Positions 20,989 to 33,528 are shown, numbered from the stretch's first letter. The stretch is 64,000 bases of DNA from Lysobacteraceae bacterium PS02065 (GCA_029959555.1 JASCPI010000009.1:1-64000); one strand, 5' to 3'. Translations and numbers: made by a program. Notes: generated by a model from the sequence alone, not told the origin.

Positions 20989-21801
20989 ATGTCGTTCATG
21001 CACTCGCTGCACCAGGCCTGGCAGCGCAGCGGTTCGCTCGTCTGCGTCGGCCTCGATCCCGAACCCGCACGCTTCCCCGCGGCCTTCCGCGACGATCCCG
21101 ATGCGGTGTTCGCGTTCTGCCGCGACATCGTCGACGCGACCGCCGACGTCGCCTGCTGCTTCAAGCCACAGATCGCGCATTTCGCCGCGATCGGCGCGGA
21201 AGAAGCCCTCGAGCGCCTCGTCGCGCACATCCACGCGCACCAGCCCGGCGTACCGGTGATCCTCGACGCCAAGCGCGGCGACATCGGCTCGACCGCGCAG
21301 CACTATGCGCACGAGGCTTTCGAACGCTACGGCGCCGACGCGGTGACCGTGAATCCCTACCTCGGCCGCGACTCGGCGCAGCCCTACCTCGACCGTGCCG
21401 ACAAGGGCGTGGTGATCCTGTGCCGCACGTCGAATCCCGGCGCACGCGACCTGCAGGACCTCGACGTCGGCGGCCGTCCGCTCTACCAGCACGTCGCCGC
21501 GCTCGTGGCCTCGGAATGGAACGCGAACGGCAACTGCCTGCTCGTGACCGGCGCCACCTACCCCGCCGAGCTCGCCGCCGTGCGCGGCCTGGTCGGCGAC
21601 ATGCCGCTGCTCGTGCCGGGCATCGGCGCGCAGGGCGGCGACGTCGAAGCGGTCGTGCGCAACGGCCGCAGCGCCGACGGCACGGGGCTGCTCGTGAGTT
21701 CGTCGCGCGCGATCCTCTACGCGAGCAGCGGCGAGGACTACGCCGCCGCCGCACGCGCCGAGGCGATCCGCATGCGCGACGCGATCAACGCGTTCCGCTG
21801 A
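20989..21801 (+). CDS. pyrF: orotidine 5'-phosphate decarboxylase
   Basis: A 270-residue enzyme that decarboxylates OMP to UMP, the last step of de novo pyrimidine synthesis. GAGGAG at 20977-20982 supports the ATG at 20989. VCVGLDPEP and the catalytic Lys/Asp loop [12 protein letters not shown] mark the longer, class 2 PyrF (about 270 residues) rather than the 230-residue enteric form. The phosphate loop is PGIGAQGGD near residue 205. coaE starts 11 bases downstream. Confidence 0.95.
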   Translation: MSFMHSLHQAWQRSGSLVCVGLDPEPARFPAAFRDDPDAVFAFCRDIVDATADVACCFKPQIAHFAAIGAEEALERLVAHIHAHQPGVPVILDAKRGDIGSTAQHYAHEAFERYGADAVTVNPYLGRDSAQPYLDRADKGVVILCRTSNPGARDLQDLDVGGRPLYQHVAALVASEWNANGNCLLVTGATYPAELAAVRGLVGDMPLLVPGIGAQGGDVEAVVRNGRSADGTGLLVSSSRAILYASSGEDYAAAARAEAIRMRDAINAFR

Positions 21802-21812
21802 CGACGCCCGGC

Positions 21813-22418
21813 GTGTACACGGTCGCGCTCACCGGCGGCATCGCCTCGGGCAAGAGCGAGGTCGCACGCCGCTTCGTCGCGCGCGGCGCGGCACTCGTCG
21901 ACGCGGACCGCGTCTCGCGCGAGCTCGTCGAACCGGGCATGCCGGCGCTCGCCGAGATCGCCGCGACGTTCGGCACCGGCATGATCGGCACCGAGGGTCG
22001 CCTGGACCGCGCCGCACTGCGCGCGCGCGTGTTCGCCGATCCGGCCGAGCGCACGCGACTCGAAGCGATCCTGCACCCGCGCATCCGCGCGACGATGCGC
22101 GAGCGTGCGCTCGCCGCGACCGCGCCTTACGTCGTGCTCGACATCCCGCTGCTGGTCGAATCGCACGCCCACTATGCGTGGGCCGATCGCGTGCTCGTCG
22201 TCGACGTGCCGCGCGAGATCCAGATCCGGCGCCTCGTCGCGCGCGACGGCATCGACGCCGCGCTCGCCGAGGCGATGGTCGCGGCACAGGCGACGCGTGA
22301 ACAGCGCCTCGCGATCGCCGACGACGTCGTCGACAACAGCGGACTGCTCGAGGCGCTCGATGCACGCATCGACGCGCTGCATGCGGGCTATCTCGCGGCG
22401 GCGGGCATCGGGCGCTGA
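21813..22418 (+). CDS. coaE: dephospho-CoA kinase
   Basis: A 201-residue kinase phosphorylating the 3'-hydroxyl of dephospho-CoA, the last step of coenzyme A synthesis. The P-loop is GGIASGKS at residues 8-15, and the lid and acceptor regions (DADRVSRELVEPG; HPRIRATM; VLDIPLLVES) are conserved. The only start that keeps the whole N terminus is the GTG at 21813; the first in-frame ATG would remove the P-loop. It is probably co-transcribed with pyrF. Confidence 0.94.
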   Translation: MYTVALTGGIASGKSEVARRFVARGAALVDADRVSRELVEPGMPALAEIAATFGTGMIGTEGRLDRAALRARVFADPAERTRLEAILHPRIRATMRERALAATAPYVVLDIPLLVESHAHYAWADRVLVVDVPREIQIRRLVARDGIDAALAEAMVAAQATREQRLAIADDVVDNSGLLEALDARIDALHAGYLAAAGIGR

Positions 22419-22468
22419 TACCCCAGCGATCGCCCGGTCCGTCCCAGGCTGGCCCCGCCTCCACGACA

Positions 22469-22548
22469 CGGCGGAATCGCCTGCGGCGGTTCCGCCCTAC
22501 CCGTGGGTGATCTCGCATAGGGCGGAACCCGCGCAGCGGATTCCGCCG
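22469..22548. repeat. inverted pair of 32-nt REP-like palindromic elements
   Basis: Two 32-nt units lie in opposite orientation at 22469-22500 and 22517-22548, 16 bases apart. Each has arms CGGCGGAATC and GGTTCCGCCCTA around a differing 9-nt centre, so each can fold into a hairpin. This is the layout of a bacterial interspersed mosaic element made of REP sequences. The pair sits between the convergent coaE and Nudix-ThiE genes and probably also terminates both transcripts. Confidence 0.7.
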
Positions 22549-22566
22549 TGGAACCGGATCAGGGTG

Positions 22567-23508
22567 TCAGTCGAGGAACGCGCGCACCGCCGCGATGCCC
22601 TGCGCTCCGCTCTCGCGCGCCTGCGCGAGGTCGTCCGTACCGAGGCCACCGAGCAGATAGACCGGCAGGGGCGTACGCGCGACGAGCATGGCAGCACGCG
22701 CCCAGCCGAGCGGACGCGTGCCGGGATGGCTGGGCGTATCGCGCACCGGCGAGAGCGTGACCGCGTCGGCACCGATCCGTTCGGCGTACACGAGCTCGGC
22801 CTCGTCGTGGCAGGACACGATGACGAGACGATGCGACGGCAGCGGGCGCTGCCCAAGCGTCGCGGCGGTCGCCGCGGGCAGGTGCACGCCGTCGAGGCCG
22901 AGTATTTCGGCGAGCGCCCAGTCACCGTTGAGCACGAGGCGTGCGCCGTGCGCGTGGCAGGTCTCGCGCAGGCGGCGCGCGAGCGTGGCGATGGAAGCGC
23001 GCGGAAGCGCCTTGGAGCGCAACTGCACGAGCCTCACGCCGCGTTCGAGCGCACGCTCGACACCGGAGAGAAGAGCGTCATCTTCGGCGCCCGCAGGCTC
23101 GGGCGTCACGAGGTAGCGGTCCGGCAGGCGCAAGGCGGTGACGACGGGGCGATCGGCGGGTGGCATCGTCGAGGGTTCGATGCCGTCGGCATCGACCCAG
23201 GCCAGCGCCTGACCTTCACGAGAGGTCGGTGTGCCGGTCCAGGCATCGACGTCCCACACATCGAGCACGATACGCCCGTTCGGAACCTGGATCAGCGGGC
23301 GCGCGGACTGCATCGCGATGCCGAGTTCCTCGTCGAGTTCGCGCGCGAGTGCGTCGCGGGCGGACTCGCCGCGCTCGACCTTGCCGCCGGGGAACTCCCA
23401 CATGCCCGCGAGCGACTTGCCGGGCGGACGTTCGGTCAGCAGGATGCGGCCGCGGGCGTCACGCAGGACGCCGGCGACGACGTGGATCGTCTCACGGGGT
23501 GCCGGCAT
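22567..23508 (-). CDS. Nudix hydrolase fused to thiamine-phosphate-synthase-like (ThiE/TenI) domain
   Basis: A 313-residue fusion. Residues 1-130 form a MutT-like Nudix domain with the full Nudix box at about residues 41-63 (ends RELDEELGI), probably sanitising oxidised nucleotides. Residues 135-313 form a TIM-barrel ThiE/TenI-like domain (LVQLRSKAL, GVHLPAATAA, LSPVRDTPSHPG). The key ThiE residues for pyrimidine and phosphate binding are only partly kept, so thiamine phosphate synthase activity is uncertain. Such fusions are common downstream of secA in Xanthomonadales and pseudomonads. It begins 12 bases after the secA stop. Confidence 0.88.
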   Translation of the reverse strand: MPAPRETIHVVAGVLRDARGRILLTERPPGKSLAGMWEFPGGKVERGESARDALARELDEELGIAMQSARPLIQVPNGRIVLDVWDVDAWTGTPTSREGQALAWVDADGIEPSTMPPADRPVVTALRLPDRYLVTPEPAGAEDDALLSGVERALERGVRLVQLRSKALPRASIATLARRLRETCHAHGARLVLNGDWALAEILGLDGVHLPAATAATLGQRPLPSHRLVIVSCHDEAELVYAERIGADAVTLSPVRDTPSHPGTRPLGWARAAMLVARTPLPVYLLGGLGTDDLAQARESGAQGIAAVRAFLD

Positions 23509-23520
23509 GCGCGCGACCGG

Positions 23521-26256
<2,736 letters not shown>

Positions 26257-26308
26257 CGGTCGAGGTCGTCCGTATGAAGGTGCCGGACCGCGTCGGCGGG
26301 TCCGTCAG

Positions 26309-26338
26309 AAAAGCGAAAGCCGCCGATGATACGGCGGC
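26309..26338 (-). terminator. hairpin with T-rich tail upstream of secA, overlapping a possible promoter
   Basis: Read on the minus strand, GCCGCCG and CGGCGGC form a 7-bp stem with loop TATCAT (26319-26338), followed by a tail containing TTTCGCTTTT, so it can terminate the M23 gene. The loop TATCAT (26326-26331) is also a good -10, with TTGGTG 18 bases upstream (26350-26355). The same DNA may therefore hold the secA promoter. Confidence 0.55.
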
Positions 26339-26436
26339 GGACGGCGGAACACCAAGCAGCTGGGTCCCGCCGCGGCGGATTCAAGCCGTGCAGCAGGCCC
26401 GGGGGCCATGCCGCGCGGCGCCGGGGCGGGTGGTAC

Positions 26437-27378
26437 TCAGGTACGCGTCGTACGTGCCTGGCGCACGTAGACCATCGGGTTGACGGGTCGGCCGTTGAGC
26501 CAGACCTCGAAGTGGCAATGCGGACCCGTCGAACGCCCCGACGAGCCGACCTTGGCGATCTTCTCGCCGATGCGCACGCGCGAGCCGACCTCGACGAGGT
26601 TGCTCTGGTTGTGCGCGTAGCGCGTCATGTAACCGTTGCCGTGGTCGACCTCGACCGTGTTGCCGTAGCCCGAGCGCACGCCCGAGTAGGTGACCACGCC
26701 TTCGGCGACCGCGAGGATGTCGCTGCCGAGCGGAACGTCGAAGTCGACGCCGAGGTGCTGGGCCTGGCGACCGTTGATCGGATCGGTGCGGCGGCCGAAG
26801 CCCGACACCATGTAGCCCTGCGCGACCGGCATGCCCGCGGGCAGCAGCGCGTTCTCGACCTTGCGGTCGAGCAGCAGGTTCTCGAGCATGCCGAGCTGTG
26901 CCTCCTGGCGCAGGAACTCCGCGCGCAGACCGTCGATGCCGGCGCCGAGCGCCTGCGGCGCGGTGGTCGCGCCGAGGGGCTCCTCGGGACCGCCGAGCGC
27001 GGGTTCCTCGGCGAAATCGAACTCGCCGCCCTCGAGCTTGCCGACCTGGGTCAGGCGATCGCCGAGCGCATTCAGGCGCATGGCCTGCGCGCGCAGCTGG
27101 CCGAGCTGCAGGGCGAGCGCATCGAGGTCGCGACGCGAGTCGGACTCGACGACAGCGAGCGCCGAGCGCTGGTCGGCGAGCGCCTCGCGCAGCGTCAGGA
27201 GGTCGCTCATCGCGGCATCGCGCGGGTTGATCGTGAGCACCGCCGCACCGAAGCCGACGGTCGCGCAGGCGAGGAAGGCGACGCCGGCGGCGGCGATCGC
27301 GATCAGCTTGCCGCGGCGGCAGCCGAGGTCGAGGCTGCGCGGGGTCGAATGGGATTTCGCGACTAGAATGATGTTCAT
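26437..27378 (-). CDS. M23 family metallopeptidase (LytM/peptidoglycan endopeptidase)
   Basis: A 313-residue envelope protein. The start MNIILVAKSHSTPRS is chosen over an upstream in-frame codon. One membrane segment lies at about residues 24-50 with a short basic cytoplasmic N terminus. Residues 60-110 form a coiled coil (ALADQRSALAVVESDSRRD). The M23 domain is at about 185-305, with zinc ligands in HLGVDFD and HCHFEVW, so it should be catalytically active on peptide cross-links, unlike degenerate EnvC/NlpD forms. It lies before secA on the same strand and 26 bases from the divergent dciA gene. Confidence 0.92.
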   Translation of the reverse strand: MNIILVAKSHSTPRSLDLGCRRGKLIAIAAAGVAFLACATVGFGAAVLTINPRDAAMSDLLTLREALADQRSALAVVESDSRRDLDALALQLGQLRAQAMRLNALGDRLTQVGKLEGGEFDFAEEPALGGPEEPLGATTAPQALGAGIDGLRAEFLRQEAQLGMLENLLLDRKVENALLPAGMPVAQGYMVSGFGRRTDPINGRQAQHLGVDFDVPLGSDILAVAEGVVTYSGVRSGYGNTVEVDHGNGYMTRYAHNQSNLVEVGSRVRIGEKIAKVGSSGRSTGPHCHFEVWLNGRPVNPMVYVRQARTTRT

Positions 27379-27404
27379 GCCGTCTTTGCCGATGGGGTTC
27401 CGCC

Positions 27405-27878
27405 GTGCAGCCCAAGCGTCCACCTTCCCGACCACCCCGCAGCGGGCCCGTGCCCGTCACGCAGTGCGTCGACCTCCAGTCGCTCGCCGCAAGGGCGCGC
27501 GCACTGGATGCGCTGGATGGTCGCTTGCGCCACCTGTTGCCCGCCCCTCTGGCCCGCGAATGTCGCCTCGCGGACCTTCGTGACGGACGCCTCGTCTTTC
27601 TCGCGACGAGCCCGGCCTGGGCGACCCGCCTGCGGCTGCATCACGCAGCGCTGCTGGCGGAGGCCCGCGTCGCTTGTGGCGACACGGTCGGGCACGTCGT
27701 TGTGAAAGTGGCAGCCCTGCCGCCCGTTCCCGTGGAAACGGCAAGACGGAAGCCTCTTTCCGCAACCGCCGCGATGCATCTGCGGACGGCGGCACATCAC
27801 CTCTCGGACCCCGAACTGCGGGCCCTTTGTCTCAGTTTGGCGTCCTTCGCCGACGACGATCCTCCCGCGGAAGCCTGA
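27405..27878 (+). CDS. dciA: DciA family replicative helicase loader (DUF721)
   Basis: A 157-residue basic protein. Residues 25-115 match the DUF721/DciA fold (LLPAPLARECRLADLRDGRLVFLATSPAWATRLR), a KH-like domain that loads DnaB helicase in bacteria without DnaC. The flanks are Arg/Pro-rich and probably disordered. The start is a GTG at 27405; TAGAAT at 27364-27369, inside the 5' end of the divergent M23 gene, is a possible -10. This dciA/M23/secA arrangement next to lpxC is typical of Xanthomonadales. Confidence 0.85.
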   Translation: MQPKRPPSRPPRSGPVPVTQCVDLQSLAARARALDALDGRLRHLLPAPLARECRLADLRDGRLVFLATSPAWATRLRLHHAALLAEARVACGDTVGHVVVKVAALPPVPVETARRKPLSATAAMHLRTAAHHLSDPELRALCLSLASFADDDPPAEA

Positions 27879-27912
27879 AGGCTCCTCTGGTGTCCTTGCG
27901 GAGTTTTCCCCT

Positions 27913-27934
27913 GGACGCCCGGGGCCGGGCGTCC
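27913..27934. terminator. bidirectional terminator hairpin between dciA and lpxC
   Basis: A perfect 8-bp stem (GGACGCCC with GGGCGTCC) and 6-nt loop in the 73-base gap between two convergent genes. TTTT at 27904-27907 lies beside it. It probably stops both transcripts. Confidence 0.6.
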
Positions 27935-27951
27935 GCACATCTACCTCGTGG

Positions 27952-28863
27952 TCAGATCGCGTGCGCCGGATGGGCGTACGAGATCGGTGCCTTGCTCTCG
28001 TCCTCGAAGCTCACTTCTTCCCACGCGGTCTTGTCCGCGAGCAGCGCGCGCAGCAACGTGTTGTTGAGCGCGTGACCGGACTTGTAGCCGTAGAACGCAC
28101 CGATGAGGCTGTGCCCGAGCAGGTACAGGTCACCGATCGCGTCGAGGATCTTGTGCTTGACGAACTCGTCCTCGTAACGCAGGCCGTCCTCGTTGAGGAC
28201 GCGGTAGTCGTCGAGCACGATCGAGTTGTCCATCGAGCCGCCGAGCGCGAGGTTGCGCTCGCGCAGCATCTCGATGTCGCGCATGAAGCCGAAGGTGCGC
28301 GCGCGGCTGACTTCCTTGACGAACGAGGTCGTCGAGAAGTCGATCTCGCTGGTCGAGGTGCGCTTGGCGAACATCGGATGGTCGAAGTCGATCGAGAAGC
28401 CGACCTTGAAGCCGTCGAACGGCTCGAAGCGCGCCCACTTGTCGCCGTCGCGCACGGTCACGGACTTCTTGATGCGCACGAAGCGCTTGGCCTTGGCCTG
28501 CTCCTCGATGCCCGCCGACTGCAGCAGGAACACGAAGGGACCGGCGCTGCCGTCCATGATCGGCACTTCGGGTGCCGACAGGTCGACATAGGCGTTGTCG
28601 ATGCCGAGGCCCGCGATCGCCGAGAGCAGGTGCTCGATCGTCGAGATGCGGACATCGTCCTTGACCAGCGTCGTGGAGAGACGCGTGTCGCCGACGTTTT
28701 CGCAGGAGGAGCGGATTTCGACCGGTTCGGGGAGGTCCACGCGCCGGAACACGATACCCGTGTCGACGGCGGCGGGGCGAAGCGTCATGTAGACCTTGTC
28801 GCCCGTGTGGAGACCTACGCCCGTCGCCCGGATGACGTTCTTGAGCGTGCGTTGTCTGATCAT
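27952..28863 (-). CDS. lpxC: UDP-3-O-acyl-N-acetylglucosamine deacetylase
   Basis: A 303-residue zinc deacetylase, the committed step of lipid A synthesis. The start [21 protein letters not shown] is the family's N terminus. Zinc ligands are the His of TIEHLLSA and the His and Asp of [11 protein letters not shown], and the catalytic segment [12 protein letters not shown] is present. It is the last gene of the dcw region but has its own leader of about 330 bases with a predicted promoter, so it is probably expressed separately from ftsZ. Confidence 0.97.
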   Translation of the reverse strand: MIRQRTLKNVIRATGVGLHTGDKVYMTLRPAAVDTGIVFRRVDLPEPVEIRSSCENVGDTRLSTTLVKDDVRISTIEHLLSAIAGLGIDNAYVDLSAPEVPIMDGSAGPFVFLLQSAGIEEQAKAKRFVRIKKSVTVRDGDKWARFEPFDGFKVGFSIDFDHPMFAKRTSTSEIDFSTTSFVKEVSRARTFGFMRDIEMLRERNLALGGSMDNSIVLDDYRVLNEDGLRYEDEFVKHKILDAIGDLYLLGHSLIGAFYGYKSGHALNNTLLRALLADKTAWEEVSFEDESKAPISYAHPAHAI

Positions 28864-29197
28864 TTCTTTTGTGTGCGTCCCTTGGGGCAGGAGCATCGTT
28901 GGCCGCTCGATGCTAGCACACGGCTCCAGCCAGTAGAAGGCAAGTCGACGCGCCGAGCCAACACCTGTTGCGAATGTGCAACAAATGGGGAGGTCCGCGG
29001 TCGGAGCGCACCACGCCCGTCCGGACGGAGACGGACGGGCGCGGTGCGGGAACGTCACCGCTGCGACGCCACGCAGCGGTGTACGGGGGACGCCACGGCA
29101 CGTCGCCGGATCGGCGGATGCCGCGCGACAGCCCTCGGCCCGCGCGTCCGGCGCGGGCGTGGACCTCGGGAGGGGGCGTAAAGTCCTCGATCTCTCC
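28864..29197 (-). other. ftsZ-lpxC intergenic region with stacked stem-loops and a putative lpxC promoter
   Basis: This 334-base gap has no gene. In transcription order it holds three perfect hairpins: GCCCGCGC/GCGCGGGC (29138-29158, loop 5), CACCGCTGC/GCAGCGGTG (29056-29081, loop 8) and GCCCGTCC/GGACGGGC (29015-29040, loop 10). Then comes an extended -10, TGCTAGCAT (complement of 28910-28918), with a poor -35, which would start the lpxC message near 28903 with a 40-base leader. Confidence 0.55.
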
Positions 29198-30394
29198 TCA
29201 GTCGGCCTGGCGGCGCAGGAACGCCGGGATGTCGAGGTAGTCGATCTGCGAGTCGGCCGCACTGCTCGCCTGGGGCACGGCCGCCGCTTCCGGAGCCGCC
29301 TGGGCACGCGAGGCGCTCATGCGCGGGATGCCGGCGTAGTCGATCTCGCCCGTGGTCGCGTTGCGCACGACGCGCATCGGCGGACGCGGCGCGGTCAGGA
29401 TCTCGCGCTCCGGCGCACGCACCGGCTGGCGCGCGGCACCGCGGTTGAGGCCCGTCGCGACGACCGTCACGCGCACCTCGTCCTGCAGCTCGGGATCGAG
29501 CGCGGTGCCGACGACGACCGTGGCGTCCTCGCTCGCGAACTCGTGGATGACCTGGCCGATCTCGTCGAACTCGCGCATCGTGAGGTTCTGGCCCGCCGTC
29601 ACGTTGACGAGGATGCCGCAGGCGCCGGCGAGGTTGACGTCCTCGAGCAGCGGGTTGTTGATCGCGGCTTCCGCGGCGGCCACTGCGCGATCGTCGCCAC
29701 GCGCCGAACCGCTGCCCATCATCGCCATGCCCATCTCGGCCATCACCGTGCGCACGTCGGCGAAGTCGACGTTGATCAGTCCCGGGCGCGTGATGAGGTC
29801 GGCGATGCCCTGCACCGCGCCGAGCAGCACGTCGTTGGCCTGCTTGAACGCGCTGAGCAGCGTGACGTCACGACCGAGCACCGTGAGCAGCTTCTCGTTC
29901 GGCACCGTGATCAGCGAATCGACGTGCTGGCTCAGGTCCTCGATGCCCTTGAGCGCGACCTGCATGCGGCGGCGGCCCTCGAACGGGAACGGCTTGGTGA
30001 CGACCGCGACGGTCAGGATGCCCATCTCCTTGGCGAGCTGTGCGACCACCGGCGCGGCGCCGGTGCCCGTGCCGCCGCCCATGCCGCAGGTGATGAACGC
30101 CATGTCGGCGCCGTTGAGCAGCTCGACGATGCGCTCGCGGTCCTCGAGCGCGGCCTGGCGGCCGACCTCGGGGTTGGCACCGGCGCCGAGACCCTTGGTC
30201 ACGTTCGCACCGAGCTGCAGCGTGTGCTTGGCACCGCTGTTCTTGAGTGCCTGCGCATCGGTGTTGGCGCAGACGAACTCCACGCCGTCGACGTGTGCAT
30301 TGACCATGTGGCTGACGGCATTGCCGCCGCCGCCGCCCACGCCGATGACCTTGATCACCGCGTTCGGTGCCATCTTCTCGATCAGTTCAAACAT
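29198..30394 (-). CDS. ftsZ: cell division protein FtsZ
   Basis: A 398-residue tubulin-like GTPase that forms the division ring. The start [21 protein letters not shown] is preceded by GGAGGA. The GTP-binding tubulin signature is GGGTGTG near residue 107, and the synergy-loop region [10 protein letters not shown] is intact. A variable linker of about 50 residues leads to the C-terminal peptide [11 protein letters not shown], which binds FtsA and ZipA. It follows ftsA after a 181-base gap filled with hairpins. Confidence 0.98.
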   Translation of the reverse strand: MFELIEKMAPNAVIKVIGVGGGGGNAVSHMVNAHVDGVEFVCANTDAQALKNSGAKHTLQLGANVTKGLGAGANPEVGRQAALEDRERIVELLNGADMAFITCGMGGGTGTGAAPVVAQLAKEMGILTVAVVTKPFPFEGRRRMQVALKGIEDLSQHVDSLITVPNEKLLTVLGRDVTLLSAFKQANDVLLGAVQGIADLITRPGLINVDFADVRTVMAEMGMAMMGSGSARGDDRAVAAAEAAINNPLLEDVNLAGACGILVNVTAGQNLTMREFDEIGQVIHEFASEDATVVVGTALDPELQDEVRVTVVATGLNRGAARQPVRAPEREILTAPRPPMRVVRNATTGEIDYAGIPRMSASRAQAAPEAAAVPQASSAADSQIDYLDIPAFLRRQAD

Positions 30395-30477
30395 GTTCCC
30401 GTCCTCCGTCGGCTCGAGCCGTACTTGATTTGTGTGTGTTGCCACCCGCGCGGCCTCCTGGCCGGCGACCGTCCGAC

Positions 30478-30519
30478 GGGCGGCTGGCGCGCCGCCCGCT
30501 TCGCGACCGTTTCGGTCGC
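30478..30519 (-). other. two adjacent stem-loops in the ftsA-ftsZ gap
   Basis: GCGACC-GTTTC-GGTCGC (30503-30519) and GGGCGGC/GCCGCCC with a 6-nt loop (30478-30497) lie in the 181 bases between ftsA and ftsZ, the only long gap in the 3' half of the cluster before ftsZ. No T-run follows. They could adjust FtsA:FtsZ ratio by partial termination or RNA processing. Confidence 0.5.
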
Positions 30520-30575
30520 CGCTCCGCGCGTCCTGCGCAAAGCGTGGAACGTCCCGCACCGTGCCCGTGCACGGC

Positions 30576-31808
30576 TCAGAAATTGCCCTTGAACCACTTC
30601 GAAACCTTGTCCCACATGCCGCCGACCGCCTCGACGCCGCGGCCACCCGGCATGCGCGCCTGCTGGCGGCTGCCGTACAGCAGCAGGCCGACGCCGGTCG
30701 CGTGGACCTGGTTGGAGACCACGTCGGCGAGGCCTGTCACGTGCTGCGGCGTGCCGAGGCGCACCGGCATGTGGAAGATCTCCTCGGCGAGCTCGCTCGC
30801 ACCTTCCATCTTCGCGGCGCCGCCGGTCAGCACGATGCCGGCCGCGACGAGGCTCTCGTAGCCCGAGCGGCGCAGTTCGGCCTGGGCCAGCGAGAACAGC
30901 TCCTCGTAGCGCGGCTGCACGACCTCGGCGAGCGTCTGCCGCGCGAGGCGGCGCGGCGCGCGGTCGCCGACGCTCGGCACCTGGATCGTCTCCTCGGCGT
31001 GCGCGAGCTGGGCGAGCGCGCAGGCGTACTTGACCTTGATCTCCTCCGCGTGGGCGGTCGGCGTGCGCAGCGCGACGGCGATGTCGTTGGTGACCTGGTC
31101 GCCCGCGATCGGCAGCGACGCCGTGTGGCGGATCGCGCCCTGCGTGAAGATCGCGATGTCGGTCGTGCCCGCGCCGATGTCGACGAGACAGACGCCGAGC
31201 TCGCGCTCGTCCTGGGTCAGCACCGCGAAACTCGACGCGATCTGCTGCGGCACGAGGTCGTCGACGCGCAGGCCGCAGCGCGACACGCACTTGCGGATGT
31301 TGGCGGCCGCGCTCATCGCACCGGTCACCAGGTGCACGCGCGACTCGAGGCGCACGCCGCTCATGCCGATCGGGTGGCGGATGCCCTCCTGGCCGTCGAT
31401 CACGTAATCCTGCGGCTCGACGTAGAGGCGCTCCTGGTCGGCCGGGATCGCCACCGCGCGCGCGGCCTCGATGACGTGCTCGCGGTCGGCCTCGGTCACC
31501 TCGCGATCGCGGATCGGCACGATGCCGTGCGAGTTGAGGCAGCGGATGTGGCTGCCCGCGATGCCCGCGTAGACCGAGCGGATCTCGCAGCCTGCCATGA
31601 GCTCGGCCTCCTCGATCGCACGCTGGATCGACTGCACGGTCGATTCGATGTCGACGACGACGCCGCGCTTGAGCCCGTGCGACGCGTGCGAGCCGATGCC
31701 GATGATCTCGACCGGCTGGCCAGGCTCGTGCTCGCCGACGATCGCGACGATCTTCGACGTGCCGATGTCGAGCCCGACGATGAGGTTCTTTTCCGACTTG
31801 CGATTCAT
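30576..31808 (-). CDS. ftsA: cell division protein FtsA
   Basis: A 410-residue actin-like ATPase that tethers FtsZ to the membrane. The phosphate-1 loop [15 protein letters not shown] is at residues 13-27, the 1C domain follows near residue 85, phosphate-2 is [13 protein letters not shown], and the C-terminal amphipathic membrane-targeting helix is [12 protein letters not shown]. It starts 2 bases after the ftsQ stop. Confidence 0.97.
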   Translation of the reverse strand: MNRKSEKNLIVGLDIGTSKIVAIVGEHEPGQPVEIIGIGSHASHGLKRGVVVDIESTVQSIQRAIEEAELMAGCEIRSVYAGIAGSHIRCLNSHGIVPIRDREVTEADREHVIEAARAVAIPADQERLYVEPQDYVIDGQEGIRHPIGMSGVRLESRVHLVTGAMSAAANIRKCVSRCGLRVDDLVPQQIASSFAVLTQDERELGVCLVDIGAGTTDIAIFTQGAIRHTASLPIAGDQVTNDIAVALRTPTAHAEEIKVKYACALAQLAHAEETIQVPSVGDRAPRRLARQTLAEVVQPRYEELFSLAQAELRRSGYESLVAAGIVLTGGAAKMEGASELAEEIFHMPVRLGTPQHVTGLADVVSNQVHATGVGLLLYGSRQQARMPGGRGVEAVGGMWDKVSKWFKGNF

Positions 31809-31810
31809 CG

Positions 31811-32587
31811 TCAGGCCTGTCCGGCCGGCGTCGTGCCGGGCGTGGGGTGCGGGGACGCGGGAGGTGTGTTCGGTGCGCCCGGCGCGGGCAGCGCCCAGCG
31901 CAGCGCGAAGCCGTTCTCGTAACGCAGGTCGACGTAGACGGGCGGCCCCGCGGCGCCCGAGGCGAGCTGCGGCCACGCATCGAGGAAGCGCTTGAGGCGC
32001 TGGCGCGGCTCGACGCGACCGAGCTCGATCAGCGCGCCGCTCGCCAGCGTGAGGCGCCAGCTGCCGCGCGCACTGAGGTCGACCGCGCGCACGCCGAGGC
32101 CGCTGCCCGCGAACTCGCGCAGGCACTCGGCATAGAACGCGAGCACCTCGGCGAGACGCTCGTCCGGGCCCGACAGCGCTGGCAGGCCTTGCATGCCTTC
32201 TGCGCCGGGCACCGAGAAGATGTCGCCGGTGCGGCTGATCAGGCGCGCCTCGCCCCAGCGCGCGTACGGCTGGCGCTCGTAGACGGTCACCTGCAAGGTG
32301 TCGGGCCACTGCTTGCGGGCCTCGACGCGCTCGACCCACGGCAGGCCCATGACGGCCTGCTGGACCTCGCCGAGCTCCATCGCGAAGAAGCCCGTGCCGA
32401 GCTCGCCCTGCACCGCCGATCGGATCTGCTCGGCGCTGACGTGGTTGTACTCGGCGCGCAGCTCGATCTTGCGCACCGGCCAGCGGTCCGACGCGAACCA
32501 GCCGTTGAGCACGCCGACGATGGGCAGCGCGACGAGCGTCAGCGCGATGCCCCAGGCCAGCAGCTTGAGCGGCAGCGGCGTCCTCAT
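31811..32587 (-). CDS. ftsQ: cell division protein FtsQ
   Basis: A 258-residue bitopic divisome protein. One membrane segment at about residues 8-28, a POTRA domain starting [20 protein letters not shown], then the FtsQ beta domain ([19 protein letters not shown]). The C terminus after residue 240 is Pro/Thr-rich. The start overlaps the ddl stop (ATGA, 32584-32587). It recruits FtsB/FtsL at midcell. Confidence 0.95.
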   Translation of the reverse strand: MRTPLPLKLLAWGIALTLVALPIVGVLNGWFASDRWPVRKIELRAEYNHVSAEQIRSAVQGELGTGFFAMELGEVQQAVMGLPWVERVEARKQWPDTLQVTVYERQPYARWGEARLISRTGDIFSVPGAEGMQGLPALSGPDERLAEVLAFYAECLREFAGSGLGVRAVDLSARGSWRLTLASGALIELGRVEPRQRLKRFLDAWPQLASGAAGPPVYVDLRYENGFALRWALPAPGAPNTPPASPHPTPGTTPAGQA

Positions 32588-33528
32588 GCGGCGCCGTCCT
32601 CGCGCGCGAAGCTGGTCTCGAGGATGCGCCAGCACAGGTCCTCGAACGCGATGCCGACCGCGCGCGCGGCCTTCGGCACCAGCGAATGGCTGGTCATGCC
32701 CGGCGTCGTGTTGACCTCGAGCAGGAAATTCGCGCCCGAGCGGTCGCGCATGACGTCGACGCGGCCCCAGCCCGAGCAGCCCGCGGCCTCGAACGCCTTC
32801 ACCGCGAGCGCGCGGATCGCCGCCTCGGCCTCGCCGTCGAGCCCCGGGCACAGGTACTGCGTGTCCTCGGCGACGTACTTGGCGTGATAGTCGTAGAACG
32901 CACCCTTCGGCACGATGCGGATCGACGGCAGCGCCGTGCCTTCGAGCACGCCGACCGTGAGCTCGTCGCCTTCGATGAGCTGCTCGATGAGCAGCTCGCC
33001 GTCGTAACGCGCGGCGTGTTCGACCGCCGCGGCGACGTCGGCCTGCGCGAACACGCGCGTGATGCCGACACTGGAGCCTTCGTGCGACGGCTTGACGATC
33101 GCCGGGAAACCGATGCCGGCGATCGCCGCGGCGATGTCGTCGTCGGCCGACACCTTCGCGTAGCGCGGCGTCGGCAGGCCGACCGCCTGCCACACCTGCT
33201 TGGTACGCACCTTGTCCATCGCGAGCGCCGAACCGAGCACGCCGCTGCCCGTGTACGGCACGCGCAGCGCGTCGAGCGCGCCCTGCAGCATGCCGTCCTC
33301 GCCACCGCGACCGTGCAGGATGTTGAACACGCGTGCGTAATGGCCCGCGCGCAGCGCGTCGAGCAGCGCGGGAATGCCGTCGACCGGATGCGCGTCGACG
33401 CCGCGCGCGCGCAGCGCCTCGAGCACGTTGCGGCCGGAATCGAGCGACACCTCGCGCTCGGCCGAAGTGCCGCCGAGGGCGACGGCGACGCGACCGAAGC
33501 GGCGCGGATCGGTGGTGCGGGACGTCAT
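32584..33528 (-). CDS. ddl: D-alanine--D-alanine ligase
   Basis: A 314-residue ATP-grasp ligase making D-Ala-D-Ala for the peptidoglycan precursor; the length and dcw location fit the DdlB type. [14 protein letters not shown] and [12 protein letters not shown] are the substrate loops, [11 protein letters not shown] the ATP-grasp loop, and [16 protein letters not shown] the C-terminal signature. Its start overlaps the murC stop and its stop overlaps the ftsQ start, both as ATGA, indicating translational coupling. Confidence 0.97.
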   Translation of the reverse strand: MTSRTTDPRRFGRVAVALGGTSAEREVSLDSGRNVLEALRARGVDAHPVDGIPALLDALRAGHYARVFNILHGRGGEDGMLQGALDALRVPYTGSGVLGSALAMDKVRTKQVWQAVGLPTPRYAKVSADDDIAAAIAGIGFPAIVKPSHEGSSVGITRVFAQADVAAAVEHAARYDGELLIEQLIEGDELTVGVLEGTALPSIRIVPKGAFYDYHAKYVAEDTQYLCPGLDGEAEAAIRALAVKAFEAAGCSGWGRVDVMRDRSGANFLLEVNTTPGMTSHSLVPKAARAVGIAFEDLCWRILETSFAREDGAA

